From the NCBI GenBank assembly GCA_004366385.1, contig SIRU01000071.1, positions 1-64,000 of the forward strand: 64,000 bases of DNA. Reading direction: 5' to 3'. A program made the position numbers and the translations under genes. A model generated the notes under the pieces. It made no database searches, was not told where the DNA came from, and saw nothing but the letters and a program-made list of their open reading frames with translations. Shown here piece by piece: positions 17,102-28,025 of the stretch; position 1 is the first letter of the stretch; each line of letters starts with the position of its first letter. The DNA comes from Actinomycetota bacterium (GTDB taxonomy: Bacteria; Actinomycetota; Thermoleophilia; Gaiellales; Gaiellaceae).

Positions 17102-17656
17102 TCAGCTGATGCAGGTTGCGCGGACGACCGCGCTTGCAGGGTTCGTGTCGTCCAGGTTGACGAGGTAGATGCTCCACTCGAGGCCGTTGGTGGACGGGAA
17201 CGAGTCGAGCGCGAGGATCGTGTCGTTCGACGAGAAGCCGCCGCCGAGCACCTTCAGCGGGTTGCACGAGATCGTGAAGCCCTTCTCCTCGCCGGCAGCG
17301 AGATTGACCGGTGCGGCCTTGACCTGAACGAGCCCGGCCGCCGTGCTCGCCGGCCTCGAGCCGGGCGGCGAGGCCACGAGCGCCTGCGCCGCGCCCGCCG
17401 CCGTCGCGCTGGCGACGATCTCGGACGCGGCCGACCCGTTCAGCTTGAGCGCGTTCTGCGCCGTCGTCGCGGTCTTCGCCACGTTCGCCGTCTTCGCGGT
17501 CGTCGCCACCTTCGCCTTGTCCGCCACGAGCGCGCGCTTCGCGAGCGGGACCGCGGCCGAGATCACCGCGTCCGCCGTGCCGCCGAGCGCCACGAAGAGG
17601 GCGATGACGGCGACCACGAGCGCGGGGCTCGGTCGCCTTGTGCGTCGAGAATCCAT
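17102..17656 (-). CDS. secreted or surface-anchored protein with paralog-type signal anchor
   Basis: A 184-residue protein from ATG 17656, preceded by AAGGAGG. The N-terminus (RRPSPALVVAVIALFVALGG, then TADA) is a signal or anchor segment nearly identical to that of the gene at 34271. Next comes a low-complexity stretch rich in Lys, Ala and Thr with a repeating KTAxxAKTA pattern (about residues 38-72), and then a globular C-terminal part with two cysteines. The C-terminal part has a beta-rich appearance. No known domain is recognised. A direct-repeat site (17725-17742) resembling SARP operators lies about 70 bp upstream. Confidence 0.7.
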   Translation of the reverse strand: MDSRRTRRPSPALVVAVIALFVALGGTADAVISAAVPLAKRALVADKAKVATTAKTANVAKTATTAQNALKLNGSAASEIVASATAAGAAQALVASPPGSRPASTAAGLVQVKAAPVNLAAGEEKGFTISCNPLKVLGGGFSSNDTILALDSFPSTNGLEWSIYLVNLDDTNPASAVVRATCIS

Positions 17657-17724
17657 TCCGAGCCTCCTTCCGAGCGCCGACCTCCCGGCGCGTCGCCGTT
17701 GACGGCGCAACGGTGGCCGACTCC

Positions 17725-17742
17725 GCTCAAGAAACGCTCAAG
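17725..17742. promoter_or_regulatory. SARP-type direct repeat, site 1
   Basis: Two copies of GCTCAAG are separated by AAAC, an 11-bp period. Established SARP activators bind heptamer repeats with this period. The site is upstream of the gene ending at 17102 and overlaps the 3' end of the gene ending at 17738. The same heptamers recur at 18174-18191. Confidence 0.5.
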
Positions 17743-18163
17743 GCTCGACGAACTCGATCGCCACGTCGCTCGTCAGCACGATCCGGCCCGCGACGTACCA
17801 GCGCCCGCTGAAGCGGTGCCATCCGGGTGAGAGGCCCGCCTGGAAGCTCGCCTGCGCGGATCGGCTGACGAGCCGGTCTCCTTCGCGCGTCTCGGTGACG
17901 TCGAGACGGACGGGCTCGCCGTCGACGTCGAGCTCGAACTTCGTTCCGCGGCCGTGGGAGATCGATGCCTCCAGATCGGTCTCCGGCCCCGAGGGTGCGA
18001 GCGCGTAGCCGATCCAGAACGGCTCCCGCGCTGCGAGCACCGCGGGGGTCGCCGAGCCGGGGAGGATGTCGAGCCGCGAGCCGGTCGCGGGAGAGTCGGC
18101 CGCTGTGACGAGCGTGGCCGGCGATCTCCCGTGTCTCGCTCGGCTGCCCACCTCGAAGAGCAT
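17738..18163 (-). CDS. hypothetical protein
   Basis: A 141-residue open frame from ATG 18163 with codon use typical of the genome. No signal peptide and no recognisable domain; the sequence is rich in alternating hydrophobic residues, suggesting a beta-sandwich. Family unknown. It lies between two copies of the GCTCAAG direct repeat and is divergent from the large SARP-type regulator at 18252, so it may be a target of it. Confidence 0.5.
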   Translation of the reverse strand: MLFEVGSRARHGRSPATLVTAADSPATGSRLDILPGSATPAVLAAREPFWIGYALAPSGPETDLEASISHGRGTKFELDVDGEPVRLDVTETREGDRLVSRSAQASFQAGLSPGWHRFSGRWYVAGRIVLTSDVAIEFVEP

Positions 18164-18173
18164 CGGCCTCGCC

Positions 18174-18191
18174 GCTCAAGAACGGCTCAAG
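18174..18191. promoter_or_regulatory. SARP-type direct repeat, site 2
   Basis: GCTCAAG, AACG, GCTCAAG: the same heptamer pair and the same 11-bp period as at 17725-17742. It lies in the divergent spacer, 61-78 bp upstream of the regulator's ATG. Confidence 0.5.
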
Positions 18192-18251
18192 ACGGTGGAC
18201 ACGACACGCGCGACGTGCGAAGCTCCGCGCCGCACGGAGCGAGGAGAGCAC

Positions 18252-21200
18252 ATGAGCGGATCGAGCCGGGCAGGCACCGACACGCTCGCGGTTCGGCTCC
18301 TCGGCCCGCTGGAGGTGTGGAGTGGCGCCCACGCGGTTGCGGTCGGGGGCCCGAAGCAGCGCACGCTCCTGGCTGCCCTCGCGCTCGAGGTCGGGCGTGT
18401 CGTGTCGGTCGACCGGCTGGTCGAGAGCCTCTGGCCCGGCGAGACGCCCGAGACCGCGGCGCACGCGGTCCAGGTACACGTCTCGCAGCTCCGCAAGGCG
18501 CTCGGGGCCGATGTCATCGCGACACGTCCGCCCGGCTACGCCCTCGAGCTGGAGCTGGAGCACGTGGACGTCCGTCGCTTCGCGCGGCTCGTCGGCGAAG
18601 GGCAGCTCGCGCTCGAGGCGGGCGATCCCGCCGTCGCAGCGCAGGCGCTGCGCGAGGCGCTCGCTCTCTGGCGCGGGCCTGCGCTCGCGGACTTCGCGTA
18701 CGAGCCGTTCGCGCAGACCGAGATCGCGCGGCTCGAGGAGCTCCGGCTCGCCGCGCTCGAGGGCCGGATCGAGGCGGATCTCGCGCTCGGACGGCACGCG
18801 GAGCTCGTCCCCGAGCTGGAGGCGCTCGTCGAGAGCCAGCCGCTGCGCGAGCGGCTCCGGGGACAGCTCATGCTCGCGCTCTACCGCTGCGGGAGGCAGG
18901 CCGATGCGCTCGCCGTGTACCGCTCCGGGCGCGAGCGGCTGGTCGGCGAGCTGGGGATCGAGCCAGGCCCCGACCTGAGGACGCTCGAGGCGGCTGTCCT
19001 GCGCCACGACAAGGCGCTCATGCTCGGGGACACGGCTCCCGCTCCGCCCGCGCTGCGGCACCGGCGCCTGGTGACGATCCTGTTCGTGGACGTCGTCGCC
19101 CCCGTCGCCCTCGCGGAGGCGCTCGACCCCGAGACGCTCGGGAACGTCCTCCGACGCTACTTCGAGGCCGCGTCCGAGGCCGTCGTCCGGCACGGCGGGA
19201 CGGTCGAGGCGCACGCAGGCGAGACGATCATGGCCGCGTTCGGGATCCCCGTCTCGCACGAGGACGACGCAGCCCGCGCGGCGCGCGCCGCGCTCGACGT
19301 CCGGGCCGCCGTCGCCGCCCTCGGCGACGAGCTCGAGCGCGAGCAAGGGCGACGGCTCGACGTGCGCATCGCCTTCGAGACCGGCGAGGTGGCGACGGCG
19401 GAGACCGCCTCGCGCGTTCGGCTCGTGACCGGCGAGGCGGTCGGGATCGCGGCGGAGCTCGAGCGGGCGGCCGGCGCGGGCGAGATTCTCGTCGGAGAGC
19501 TTGCCGGCAGGCTGATCGACCACGCGGCCACGCTCGCTCCGCTGGAGCCGCTCGAGATCGCGGGGAAGCGGGAGCCGGTGGCCCCGTTCCGCCTGCTCGA
19601 GCTGATCCCGGCCTCACCCGCGTTCGAGGAGCGGCTCGACGCTCCGCTCGTGGGACGCCGGAAAGAGTTGGCTGCCCTGCGCCGACTCCTGCGGCGCGCG
19701 ACCGAGACCGGCGCCGTGCAGGCGGCCCTCGTCGTCGGCTCGCCGGGCGTGGGCAAGTCGCGGCTCGCCGGGGAGCTCGTTCGTCGCGCGAAGGGCGTCA
19801 CCACGCTCCTGGGCCACTGTCTCCCGTACGGCGACGGCATCACGTTCTGGCCGCTCCGCGAAGTCGTCGGGCAGGCGCCGCCCGGCGAGGAGCGGGACGA
19901 GATCATCGCGTCCCTCGAGTCCGAGACCCCGCCGCCCGCGGCGGAGATCGCGCTGCTCTTCCGCCGGTTCTGCGAGGTGCTCTCGCGCGAGCGGCCCCTC
20001 GTGCTCGTCCTCGACGACCTCCACTGGGCCGAGCCCACGTTCCTCGACCTGGTCGAGCAGCTCGTCGACCGCGGAGTCGGTCCGATCTTCGTCGTGTGCC
20101 TGGCGCGCGAGGAGATCGACGTGGCCCGGCCCGGCTTCCTCGCCGGCCATGAACGTGCCTCGCGCAACGTGCTGGAGCCGCTCTCCGCCGAGGACACGGA
20201 CACGCTCCTCGACGGTCTCGGAGGGGGCGTGCTCGAGTCCGACCAGCGGACGCGCATCGTCGAGGGGGCCGAGGGCAACCCGTTCTTCCTCGAGCAGCTC
20301 GTCGCTCTCACGTACGAGGGCGGCCTGGGGCGCAGGCTTCCACCCACCGTCCAGGCGGTTCTCGCGGCGCGTCTCGACCGGCTCGGACCGGGCGAGCGCG
20401 CCGTGCTGGAGCGAGCGACCGTCATCGGGAAGCGGTTCCGCATAGCCGACGTCGTCGCGCTGCTCGAGCCCGCGGCTGTGCCCACGATCGACGCGCACGT
20501 GCGCGCTCTCGTGGCCGGGGGCTTCGTCCGGCCGACGGACGGCGACCGGTTCCGCTTTCGCCACGTCCTCGTCCAGGAGGCGGTCTACCGGTCGGCGCCG
20601 AAGCGACTGCGGGCGGAGCTGCACGAGCGCTTCGTCGACCTGTGCGAGCGCCGCACGGGAGAGGAGGGCGACGCCGACGAGCTCGCCGGCTACCACCTCG
20701 AGCAGGCGTACCGCCTCCGGACGGAGCTCGGCGAGTCCGACCGCCGGACCGAGAAGCTCGCCGAGGACGCGGGGCGGCGTCTCGGTGCCGCCGGCGTCCG
20801 TGCGCTCAAGCGCGGCGACGTGCCCGCCGCGGTGTCGCTGCTCCGACGCGCGAGCTCGCTCGAGCACCTGCCTGCACCGCTTCTCGGCGAGCTCCTGTGC
20901 GACATGGCGATCGTCCTGCACGCCGCGGGCGAGGTGGACGACGCGGGGGCCGCGCTGGAGCGGGCGCTCGCTGAGGCACGCGCCGCGGGCGACCGGAGGA
21001 TCGAAGCGCGCGCGCGGCTCGAGCTCGAGCACGTGCGGCTCCCCCGGACGCCGGGCTCACCGGCGCGTGGGCTGCTCGATGCCGCCGACGCGGCAATCCC
21101 CGTCTTCGAGGCCGCGGGCGACGACCGCTGCCTCGGGCGCGCGCTGCTCCTCGCGGGCTGGATCCACGGCGGCCGCTACGGCCGCCATCGCCTGCGCGAG

Positions 21201-22010
21201 GAGGCCGCCGAGCGGGCGTTGGAGCACTACCGGCGCTCGTCGTGGCCGACTGCGACCTGTCTCGGGGAGATCGCGAACGCGCTCTACTACGGGCCCACTC
21301 CGGCACCGGCCGCGATCGAGCGGTGCACGGCTCTGCTGCACGTGGAGAGGCCGGGCCGGCTCGGGCATGCCTTCGTCGACTCCTTCCTCGGCGGCCTCGT
21401 CGCCCAAAGCGGGGACTTCGACCAGGCACGATCGCTCGTCCGCTCGGCGCGGGCGGCGTTCGACGAGCTCGGGCACCGCGCGTCCGCCGTCACGGTCAGC
21501 GGCACGGTCATCGGTGACGTCGAGCTGCTCGCCGATGACGCGGCCGTGGCCGAGGAGACGCTGCGCTGGGTGTGCCACGAGCTGCTCGAGACGCGCGCGT
21601 TCAGTCACCTTGCGAGCAGGGCCGGGGACCTCGCCGAGGCTCTGTACAGGCAGGGCCGCTACGACGAGGCGGCCGAGTGGGTGGCGACGGCGGAGCCGTA
21701 CTCGGCGGAGGACGACCTCGACGCCCGGCTCCTGTGGATGCCCGTCCGTGCGAAGCTCACGGCGCGGCGAGGCGACGTCGACGAGGCCCTCGCGATCGCC
21801 TCGAGAGCGGTCGATCTCGTCGAGGCGACGGATGCGACGAACCGCCGCGCCGCGATCCAGGCCGACCTCGCGGAAGTGCTCCTGCTCGCGGGCCGAGTCG
21901 GGGATGCACGGGATGCGCTCGCGCGCGCCGTCTCGCTCTACGAGGAGAAGGGCAACGTCGCCGGCGCGGCGCGTGTGCGTGCGCTCCGGGACGACCCCGC
22001 CCTCGTGTAA
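18252..22010 (+). CDS. SARP-type regulator fused to cyclase-like and AAA ATPase domains
   Basis: A 1252-residue multidomain regulator. Residues 10-100 form an OmpR-like DNA-binding winged helix, about 105-255 the bacterial transcriptional activation (BTAD) domain, and about 270-440 a class III nucleotide-cyclase-like domain (TILFVDVV). A P-loop ATPase follows with Walker A GSPGVGKSR near 495 and Walker B LVLDDLHWAE near 585; TPR-like helices fill the rest. In the cyclase-like part the first metal aspartate is present, but the usual GD of the second metal site reads GE (AGETIMAAFG), so activity is uncertain. ATG 18252 follows GAGGAGAGCAC. Likely targets are the flanking genes that carry GCTCAAG direct repeats. 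Confidence 0.85.
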   Translation: MSGSSRAGTDTLAVRLLGPLEVWSGAHAVAVGGPKQRTLLAALALEVGRVVSVDRLVESLWPGETPETAAHAVQVHVSQLRKALGADVIATRPPGYALELELEHVDVRRFARLVGEGQLALEAGDPAVAAQALREALALWRGPALADFAYEPFAQTEIARLEELRLAALEGRIEADLALGRHAELVPELEALVESQPLRERLRGQLMLALYRCGRQADALAVYRSGRERLVGELGIEPGPDLRTLEAAVLRHDKALMLGDTAPAPPALRHRRLVTILFVDVVAPVALAEALDPETLGNVLRRYFEAASEAVVRHGGTVEAHAGETIMAAFGIPVSHEDDAARAARAALDVRAAVAALGDELEREQGRRLDVRIAFETGEVATAETASRVRLVTGEAVGIAAELERAAGAGEILVGELAGRLIDHAATLAPLEPLEIAGKREPVAPFRLLELIPASPAFEERLDAPLVGRRKELAALRRLLRRATETGAVQAALVVGSPGVGKSRLAGELVRRAKGVTTLLGHCLPYGDGITFWPLREVVGQAPPGEERDEIIASLESETPPPAAEIALLFRRFCEVLSRERPLVLVLDDLHWAEPTFLDLVEQLVDRGVGPIFVVCLAREEIDVARPGFLAGHERASRNVLEPLSAEDTDTLLDGLGGGVLESDQRTRIVEGAEGNPFFLEQLVALTYEGGLGRRLPPTVQAVLAARLDRLGPGERAVLERATVIGKRFRIADVVALLEPAAVPTIDAHVRALVAGGFVRPTDGDRFRFRHVLVQEAVYRSAPKRLRAELHERFVDLCERRTGEEGDADELAGYHLEQAYRLRTELGESDRRTEKLAEDAGRRLGAAGVRALKRGDVPAAVSLLRRASSLEHLPAPLLGELLCDMAIVLHAAGEVDDAGAALERALAEARAAGDRRIEARARLELEHVRLPRTPGSPARGLLDAADAAIPVFEAAGDDRCLGRALLLAGWIHGGRYGRHRLREEAAERALEHYRRSSWPTATCLGEIANALYYGPTPAPAAIERCTALLHVERPGRLGHAFVDSFLGGLVAQSGDFDQARSLVRSARAAFDELGHRASAVTVSGTVIGDVELLADDAAVAEETLRWVCHELLETRAFSHLASRAGDLAEALYRQGRYDEAAEWVATAEPYSAEDDLDARLLWMPVRAKLTARRGDVDEALAIASRAVDLVEATDATNRRAAIQADLAEVLLLAGRVGDARDALARAVSLYEEKGNVAGAARVRALRDDPALV

Positions 22011-22067
22011 CGGAGGGCCGCCCGAGCCGGCCTTGCGCAGAACAGGCGGCGTCGCCACGATCGAGTT

Positions 22068-23363
22068 GTGGAGATCAAGACCTTCGGCTCCGTCGACGAG
22101 CGCAGCCTCGCGCAGCTCCGGCGCTGCATGCAGGCCGGCGACGCCGAGTGGGGCGTTCTCTGCGCCGACCATCACCCCGGGTACTCGCAGCCGATTGGCG
22201 GCGGGATCGCGTACGAGGGCTACGTCTCACCCTCCGGCGTCGGCTTCGACATCGGGTGCGGGAACAAGGCGGCCGAGACGACTCTCACCCGGGCCGACCT
22301 CGACGCGCTCGGCGGCGTGGAGCCGGTCATGCGGGAGATCACGCGGCGGATCTCGTTCGGCGTGGGCGTGCCGGCGAAGGAGCGTGTCGACCATCCCGTG
22401 CTGGACAAGATCCGCACGGCCGACTTCTCGCCACAGCGCAAGCTCGCCAAGCTCGCCGCGGAGCAGCTCGGGACGGTGGGCGCCGGCAACCACTACGTGA
22501 ACCTCATGGAGGACGAGGAGGGGAGGATCTGGGTCGGCGTCCACTTCGGCTCGCGCGGGTTCGGCTACAAGACCGCGTCCGGGTTCCTCGCGCTCGCGCA
22601 GGGCCTTCCGTTCGACGCCCGCGCGCGCGAGGGCGGGATGGACGCGCCGCCGGTGCTCTTCCCGATCGACTCGGAACTCGGCAGCGCGTACGTCTCCGCC
22701 ATGCGGCTCGCGGGCGAGTACGCCCACGCCGGGCGTGACGTCGTCGTCTCGAAGGTGCTCGAGATCCTCGGCACCGAGGCCGTGTACGAGGTGCACAACC
22801 ACCACAACTTCGCCTGGGTGGAGGAGCACCGCGGCCGCCGCTACTGGGTCGTGCGGAAGGGCTGCACGCCCGCGTGGCCGGGGCAGGAGGGGTTCGTCGG
22901 GGGCTCGATGGGCGACGACTCCGTGATCCTCGAGGGCGTCGGCGGGGAGGAGGCCGAGGAGTCGCTCTACTCGACCGTGCACGGCGCCGGGCGCGTGATG
23001 AGCCGGACCCGGGCCGCCGGTCGCGTCCGCAGTCGACGCATGTGGTCGTGCCGGAACCGCGACTGCGAGCGAGTCTTCGAGAAGAAGCAGCCGTGCCCCG
23101 ACCACCCGGACGCGGGCGTCCGCCGGATCCGCGTCGAGCAGCAGGTGACGCCCGGCGTCGTCGACTGGCCCGCGGTGCAGGAGCGGCTGCGGAGGAAGGG
23201 GATCGTGCTGATCGGAGGTGCCGCGGACGAGGCGCCGGAGGTCTACAAGCGCCTCCCCGACGTACTCGCCGCGCACGCGGGCTCGATCCGCGTGCAGCAC
23301 ACGCTGCACCCGCTCGGCGTGGCGATGGCCGGTCCTGAGGTCGTCGACCCGTACAAGGACTGA
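22068..23363 (+). CDS. rtcB: RtcB-type RNA ligase with zinc-ribbon-like insertion
   Basis: RNA-splicing ligase family that joins 2',3'-cyclic-phosphate or 3'-phosphate RNA ends to 5'-OH ends using GTP and Mn. It has 431 residues. Conserved features are GVGFDIGCGN (metal cysteine), GAGNHYVNL, VHNHHNFAW, and HGAGR with the guanylylated histidine at about residue 305. Between HGAGRVMSR and the terminal RKGIVLIGG segment is a basic insert with Cys328, Cys333, Cys343 and His346 that could bind zinc. The C-terminal PLGVAMAG matches the family end. GTG 22068 is used. No tRNA or archease gene is adjacent. Confidence 0.88.
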   Translation: MEIKTFGSVDERSLAQLRRCMQAGDAEWGVLCADHHPGYSQPIGGGIAYEGYVSPSGVGFDIGCGNKAAETTLTRADLDALGGVEPVMREITRRISFGVGVPAKERVDHPVLDKIRTADFSPQRKLAKLAAEQLGTVGAGNHYVNLMEDEEGRIWVGVHFGSRGFGYKTASGFLALAQGLPFDARAREGGMDAPPVLFPIDSELGSAYVSAMRLAGEYAHAGRDVVVSKVLEILGTEAVYEVHNHHNFAWVEEHRGRRYWVVRKGCTPAWPGQEGFVGGSMGDDSVILEGVGGEEAEESLYSTVHGAGRVMSRTRAAGRVRSRRMWSCRNRDCERVFEKKQPCPDHPDAGVRRIRVEQQVTPGVVDWPAVQERLRRKGIVLIGGAADEAPEVYKRLPDVLAAHAGSIRVQHTLHPLGVAMAGPEVVDPYKD

Positions 23364-23380
23364 GCGCGGCTCAGCCGCGC

Positions 23381-23951
23381 TCAGTCCGTGGCGTCCGGGA
23401 ACGCCGTGACGACCGGCTGCCGCGTCCCGCTGCCGTCGGTCCGCACGACGTACAGGCGCATCTCCGAGTCGTCGACGTACGCGAGCCCTCGCGAGTCGGG
23501 CGACCAGGCGAGCGGCCCGAAGATGTTCGGTTGCACCGTCTGCGTTCCCCGCCGCGCGTCGACGACGAGGGCCTCGTACGGGCCGTCCCAGGTGTCGGCG
23601 CAACGCGTGAACGCGACGGAGCGTGCGTCGGGTGACCAGACGACCTGCGACGCGAAGCAGACGCCGGCCGTCCGGCGACCAGCGCGCCGCGAGCTCGTGC
23701 GAGCGCTTGGTCGTGAGCATGCGGAGGCCGCTGCCGTCGGGCTCGACGACGTGCAGCGCCTGTCTCGACTCGAACAGGATCAGCCTCCCGTCGGGCGACC
23801 ACTCCGGGCTCGCCGCGTCGAACTCGCCGGGGGTCAGCCTGGAGAGGCCCTTCCCGTCCGGGCGCACCACCCAGATCCCGCTGTTCTCCCCGAAGGGGCC
23901 GCCGCCGAACGCGATCAGGTCGCCTGTCGAAGACCAGGCGGGGTCGAACAT
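23381..23951 (-). pseudogene. TolB/PD40-type beta-propeller gene, frameshifted
   Basis: Four propeller repeats can be read on the minus strand: DPAWSSTGDLIAFGG, SPEWSPDGRLILFES, VVWSPDARSVAFTR and LAWSPDSRGLAYVD. The first two, up to AARWSPDGR, are in one frame and the last two, ending in PDATD and a stop at 23381, in another, so there is a shift near 23660-23690. The reading frame of the first part continues upstream of the ATG at 23951 with coding-like sequence towards the uvrB promoter, so the 5' end may also be truncated. A sequencing error could explain the shift, but a decayed gene is equally likely. Confidence 0.65.
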
Positions 23952-24041
23952 GAACTGATCGTCCGGCCGCGGCTCGACCTCCGTCTCCGTGTCGCCCAGC
24001 GGCGGCTCGAATCGCCGCCCGTCGGCCCGGGGTCCGGCCGC

Positions 24042-24047
24042 TACGCT
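24042..24047 (+). promoter_or_regulatory. -10 hexamer TACGCT of uvrB
   Basis: TACGCT ends 7 nt before GTG 24055, predicting a leaderless transcript and supporting this start. Confidence 0.4.
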
Positions 24048-24054
24048 GCGGCTC

Positions 24055-26061
<2,007 letters not shown>

Positions 26062-26062
26062 A

Positions 26063-26200
26063 TCAGAGCAGGTTGACGAACTCGTCGACCGTGAGACCGG
26101 CCTGGCGCAGGATCGATCGGAGAGTCCCACGAGCGAGCGCGCGGTGCATCGGGACCATGGCGGTGCCGGCTGATTCGCTGGAATCCACCAGGCGCTGCGA
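26063..26200 (-). pseudogene. hicA: hicA toxin remnant (C-terminal part)
   Basis: The minus strand ending at 26063 encodes the typical end of HicA mRNA interferases: VPMHRALARGTLRSILRQAG followed by LTVDEFVNLL. Upstream, RLVDSSESAG still resembles the family, but the N-terminal third with the catalytic His region is missing. The reading runs into the vapB remnant. No hicB is nearby. Confidence 0.6.
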
Positions 26201-26229
26201 CGGGCGCTCACGCCCGGCGAGGCGCCACG

Positions 26230-26343
26230 GCACGAGACATCGCGATCCCCACGTTTCGCGGCGACGGGCTCCAGCCCGGAGTCGACCTCGACGACTCCGC
26301 CTCGCTGCTCGACCTCATGGACGAGCGCGATGCTCGTCCCTGA
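26230..26343 (+). pseudogene. vapB: vapB antitoxin remnant (C-terminal part)
   Basis: The frame ending at TGA 26341-26343 encodes IPTFRGDGLQPGVDLDDSA followed by SLLDLMDE. This is the toxin-binding tail of VapB antitoxins of the type paired with this VapC. The N-terminal DNA-binding part is absent or in a different frame (an ALRRALTPGEAPR-like stretch just upstream). It overlaps the vapC start by 14 bp, as in intact vapBC pairs. Confidence 0.6.
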
Positions 26344-26757
26344 CGTCAACTTCCTCGTCTACGCGCACCGCGAGGAGCTGCCCGAGCACGACGGCTGCCG
26401 CTCGTGGCTCGAGGAGACGCTTCGCGCGCCGGCCGCGTTCGGCGTCTTCGACCTCGTTCTGAGCGGCTTTCTCCGGATCGTCACGCATCCGCGTGTCTTC
26501 ACGACGCCGACCCGCTCGAGGACGCGCTCGCGTCCACGACGGCGCTCCGGACGCAACCGAACTGCGTACGCGTCCAGCCGGGAGCGCGCCACTGGGAGAT
26601 CTTCGAAGGCCTGTGCCGTGCGGCGGTCGTCCGCGGCAACCTCGTCGCAGACGCGTACCTCGCCGCGCTCGCGATCGAGTCCGGCAGCGAGTGGGTGACG
26701 ACCGACCGCGACTACGCGCGGTTCGACGGGCTCCGCTGGCGAAGCCCGCTCGGCTAG
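26330..26757 (+). pseudogene. vapC: vapC toxin gene with a frameshift
   Basis: PIN-domain ribonuclease toxin. The first part (MLVPDVNFLVYAHREELPEH through FLRIVTHPRVF) and the second part (DPLEDALASTTALRTQPNC through DRDYARFDGLRW) both match VapC closely but lie in different frames. The shift is at about 26498-26505. The acidic residues of the active site (PDVN, VADAYLAA, TTDRDYARF) are all still encoded, so the loss looks recent. The stop codon TAG lies in the left end of the repeat element that follows. Confidence 0.75.
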
Positions 26758-26974
26758 ATGGTTGATGCCACGACCTCGCGCGTCCGGATGCGCGATCCGG
26801 CGCGTCGGGGCCGCTCCCGCAGCGGGCACGGCCGCGGCACGGCCATACCCGCTGCGTGCGCTTCGCGCCGGCAGAGCGGCCCCAAGGCGTCCAGCCTTGC
26901 AGCCGCTCTCCCGCCACGCCCCCGAGCGGCCGGCTCACGCCCCGGAGCAGGCGACCTCGTGGCATCAAATAATC
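26754..26974. repeat. TIR-bearing short element, copy A
   Basis: It begins with CTAGATGGTTGATGCCACGA and ends with the complementary TCGTGGCATCAA followed by ATAATC. The inner part is GC-rich with nested palindromes. The left inner part matches copy B (35624-35750, inverted) and the right half matches copy C (63069-63236), including GGCGTCCAGCCTTGCAGCC. No transposase is encoded. It fills the space between the vapC and sigma-factor stop codons and overlaps both. Confidence 0.75.
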
Positions 26975-28025
26975 AGGCGGCTTCGCGCTCCTCGAGCAGC
27001 TCGCGGTTGCGCGACAGCTGCTCGAGCGCCTCGACCTCCAACCGCTTCACGCGCTCGCGGGAGATCCCCAGCTCCCTCGCGACCTTCTCGATCGACGCCG
27101 GCGGCTCGCCGCCGAGGCCGAAGCGGAGCTCGAGGACGCGCCGCTCCTCAGGCATCAGCGCGGCCAGCGCGCCCGTGAGCGCGCTGCCGTCCAGGTTGAC
27201 GGCGACCTCTGCCGCCGGGTCGCCGTTCGGAGCGGCGACGAGGTCGCCGATCGTGGCGTCGCCCTCCTCGCCGATCGGGCGGTCGAGGCTCGTGATCGTG
27301 CGCACCGCCTCGCGCGCCTGGCGGAGCTTGTCGAGCGGGATCTTGGCCGCCTCCGAGATCTCCTCCTCCGTCGGATGCCGGCCGAGCTTCCCGGTCAGCT
27401 CGCGCTCCACTCGCGTCGCCTTGCGCTCGAGCTCGGCGACGTGCACCGGCACGCGGATCGTGCGGGAGCGGTTCTGGACGCCGCGTTGCACGGCCTGCCG
27501 GATCCACCAGGTCGCGTAGGTCGAGAACTTGAAGCCGCGGCGCCAGTCGAACTTCTCGACCGCGCGGATGAGCCCGAGCACGCCTTCCTGGATGAGGTCG
27601 AGCAGCGTGAGCTCGTGGCCCTGGTAGCGCTTCGCGATCGAGACGACGAGGCGCAGGTTCGAGTTGATCATGCGCTCCTTCGCCTCCAGGTCGCCGCGCT
27701 CGATCCGCTTCGCGAGCTCGACCTCCTCCTCGGCGGTCAGCAGCGGGTAGCGGCCGATCTCGTTCAGGAAGAGCTGGAGCGAGTCGGTGGTCGCGACGGC
27801 GAGCTCGCCGTTCGAGTACGCCGCGTACTCCGCGTCGCGGCGGATGCAGTCGTCCGTGACGTCGATCCCGCGCCGGTCGAGCTCGTCCTGAAGCGAGCCG
27901 ATCTCGTCCTCGGACAGCTCGAGCGTCTCGGCCAAGCCCTCGACCTCGGAGAGCATGACGCAGCCGTCCCGCTCCCCCTGCTCGAGGAGGAGCACGATCT
28001 CGGCCGGATGCGCGTCGACGGACAC
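26973..28025 (-). CDS. RNA polymerase sigma-70 family, RpoD/SigA-like
   Basis: Primary-type sigma factor, 350 residues. Region 1.2 is seen at about 85-110 ([20 protein letters not shown]). Region 2 has [40 protein letters not shown] and [13 protein letters not shown]. Region 3 is [20 protein letters not shown]. Region 4 has [15 protein letters not shown] and the helix-turn-helix [24 protein letters not shown]. It lacks a long region 1.1. GTG 28025 has its nearest GGAGGAG 16 nt away; an in-frame CTG at 28037 is 4 nt from the same site and may be the true start. The 3' end touches repeat copy A. Confidence 0.92.
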   Translation of the reverse strand: MSVDAHPAEIVLLLEQGERDGCVMLSEVEGLAETLELSEDEIGSLQDELDRRGIDVTDDCIRRDAEYAAYSNGELAVATTDSLQLFLNEIGRYPLLTAEEEVELAKRIERGDLEAKERMINSNLRLVVSIAKRYQGHELTLLDLIQEGVLGLIRAVEKFDWRRGFKFSTYATWWIRQAVQRGVQNRSRTIRVPVHVAELERKATRVERELTGKLGRHPTEEEISEAAKIPLDKLRQAREAVRTITSLDRPIGEEGDATIGDLVAAPNGDPAAEVAVNLDGSALTGALAALMPEERRVLELRFGLGGEPPASIEKVARELGISRERVKRLEVEALEQLSRNRELLEEREAA

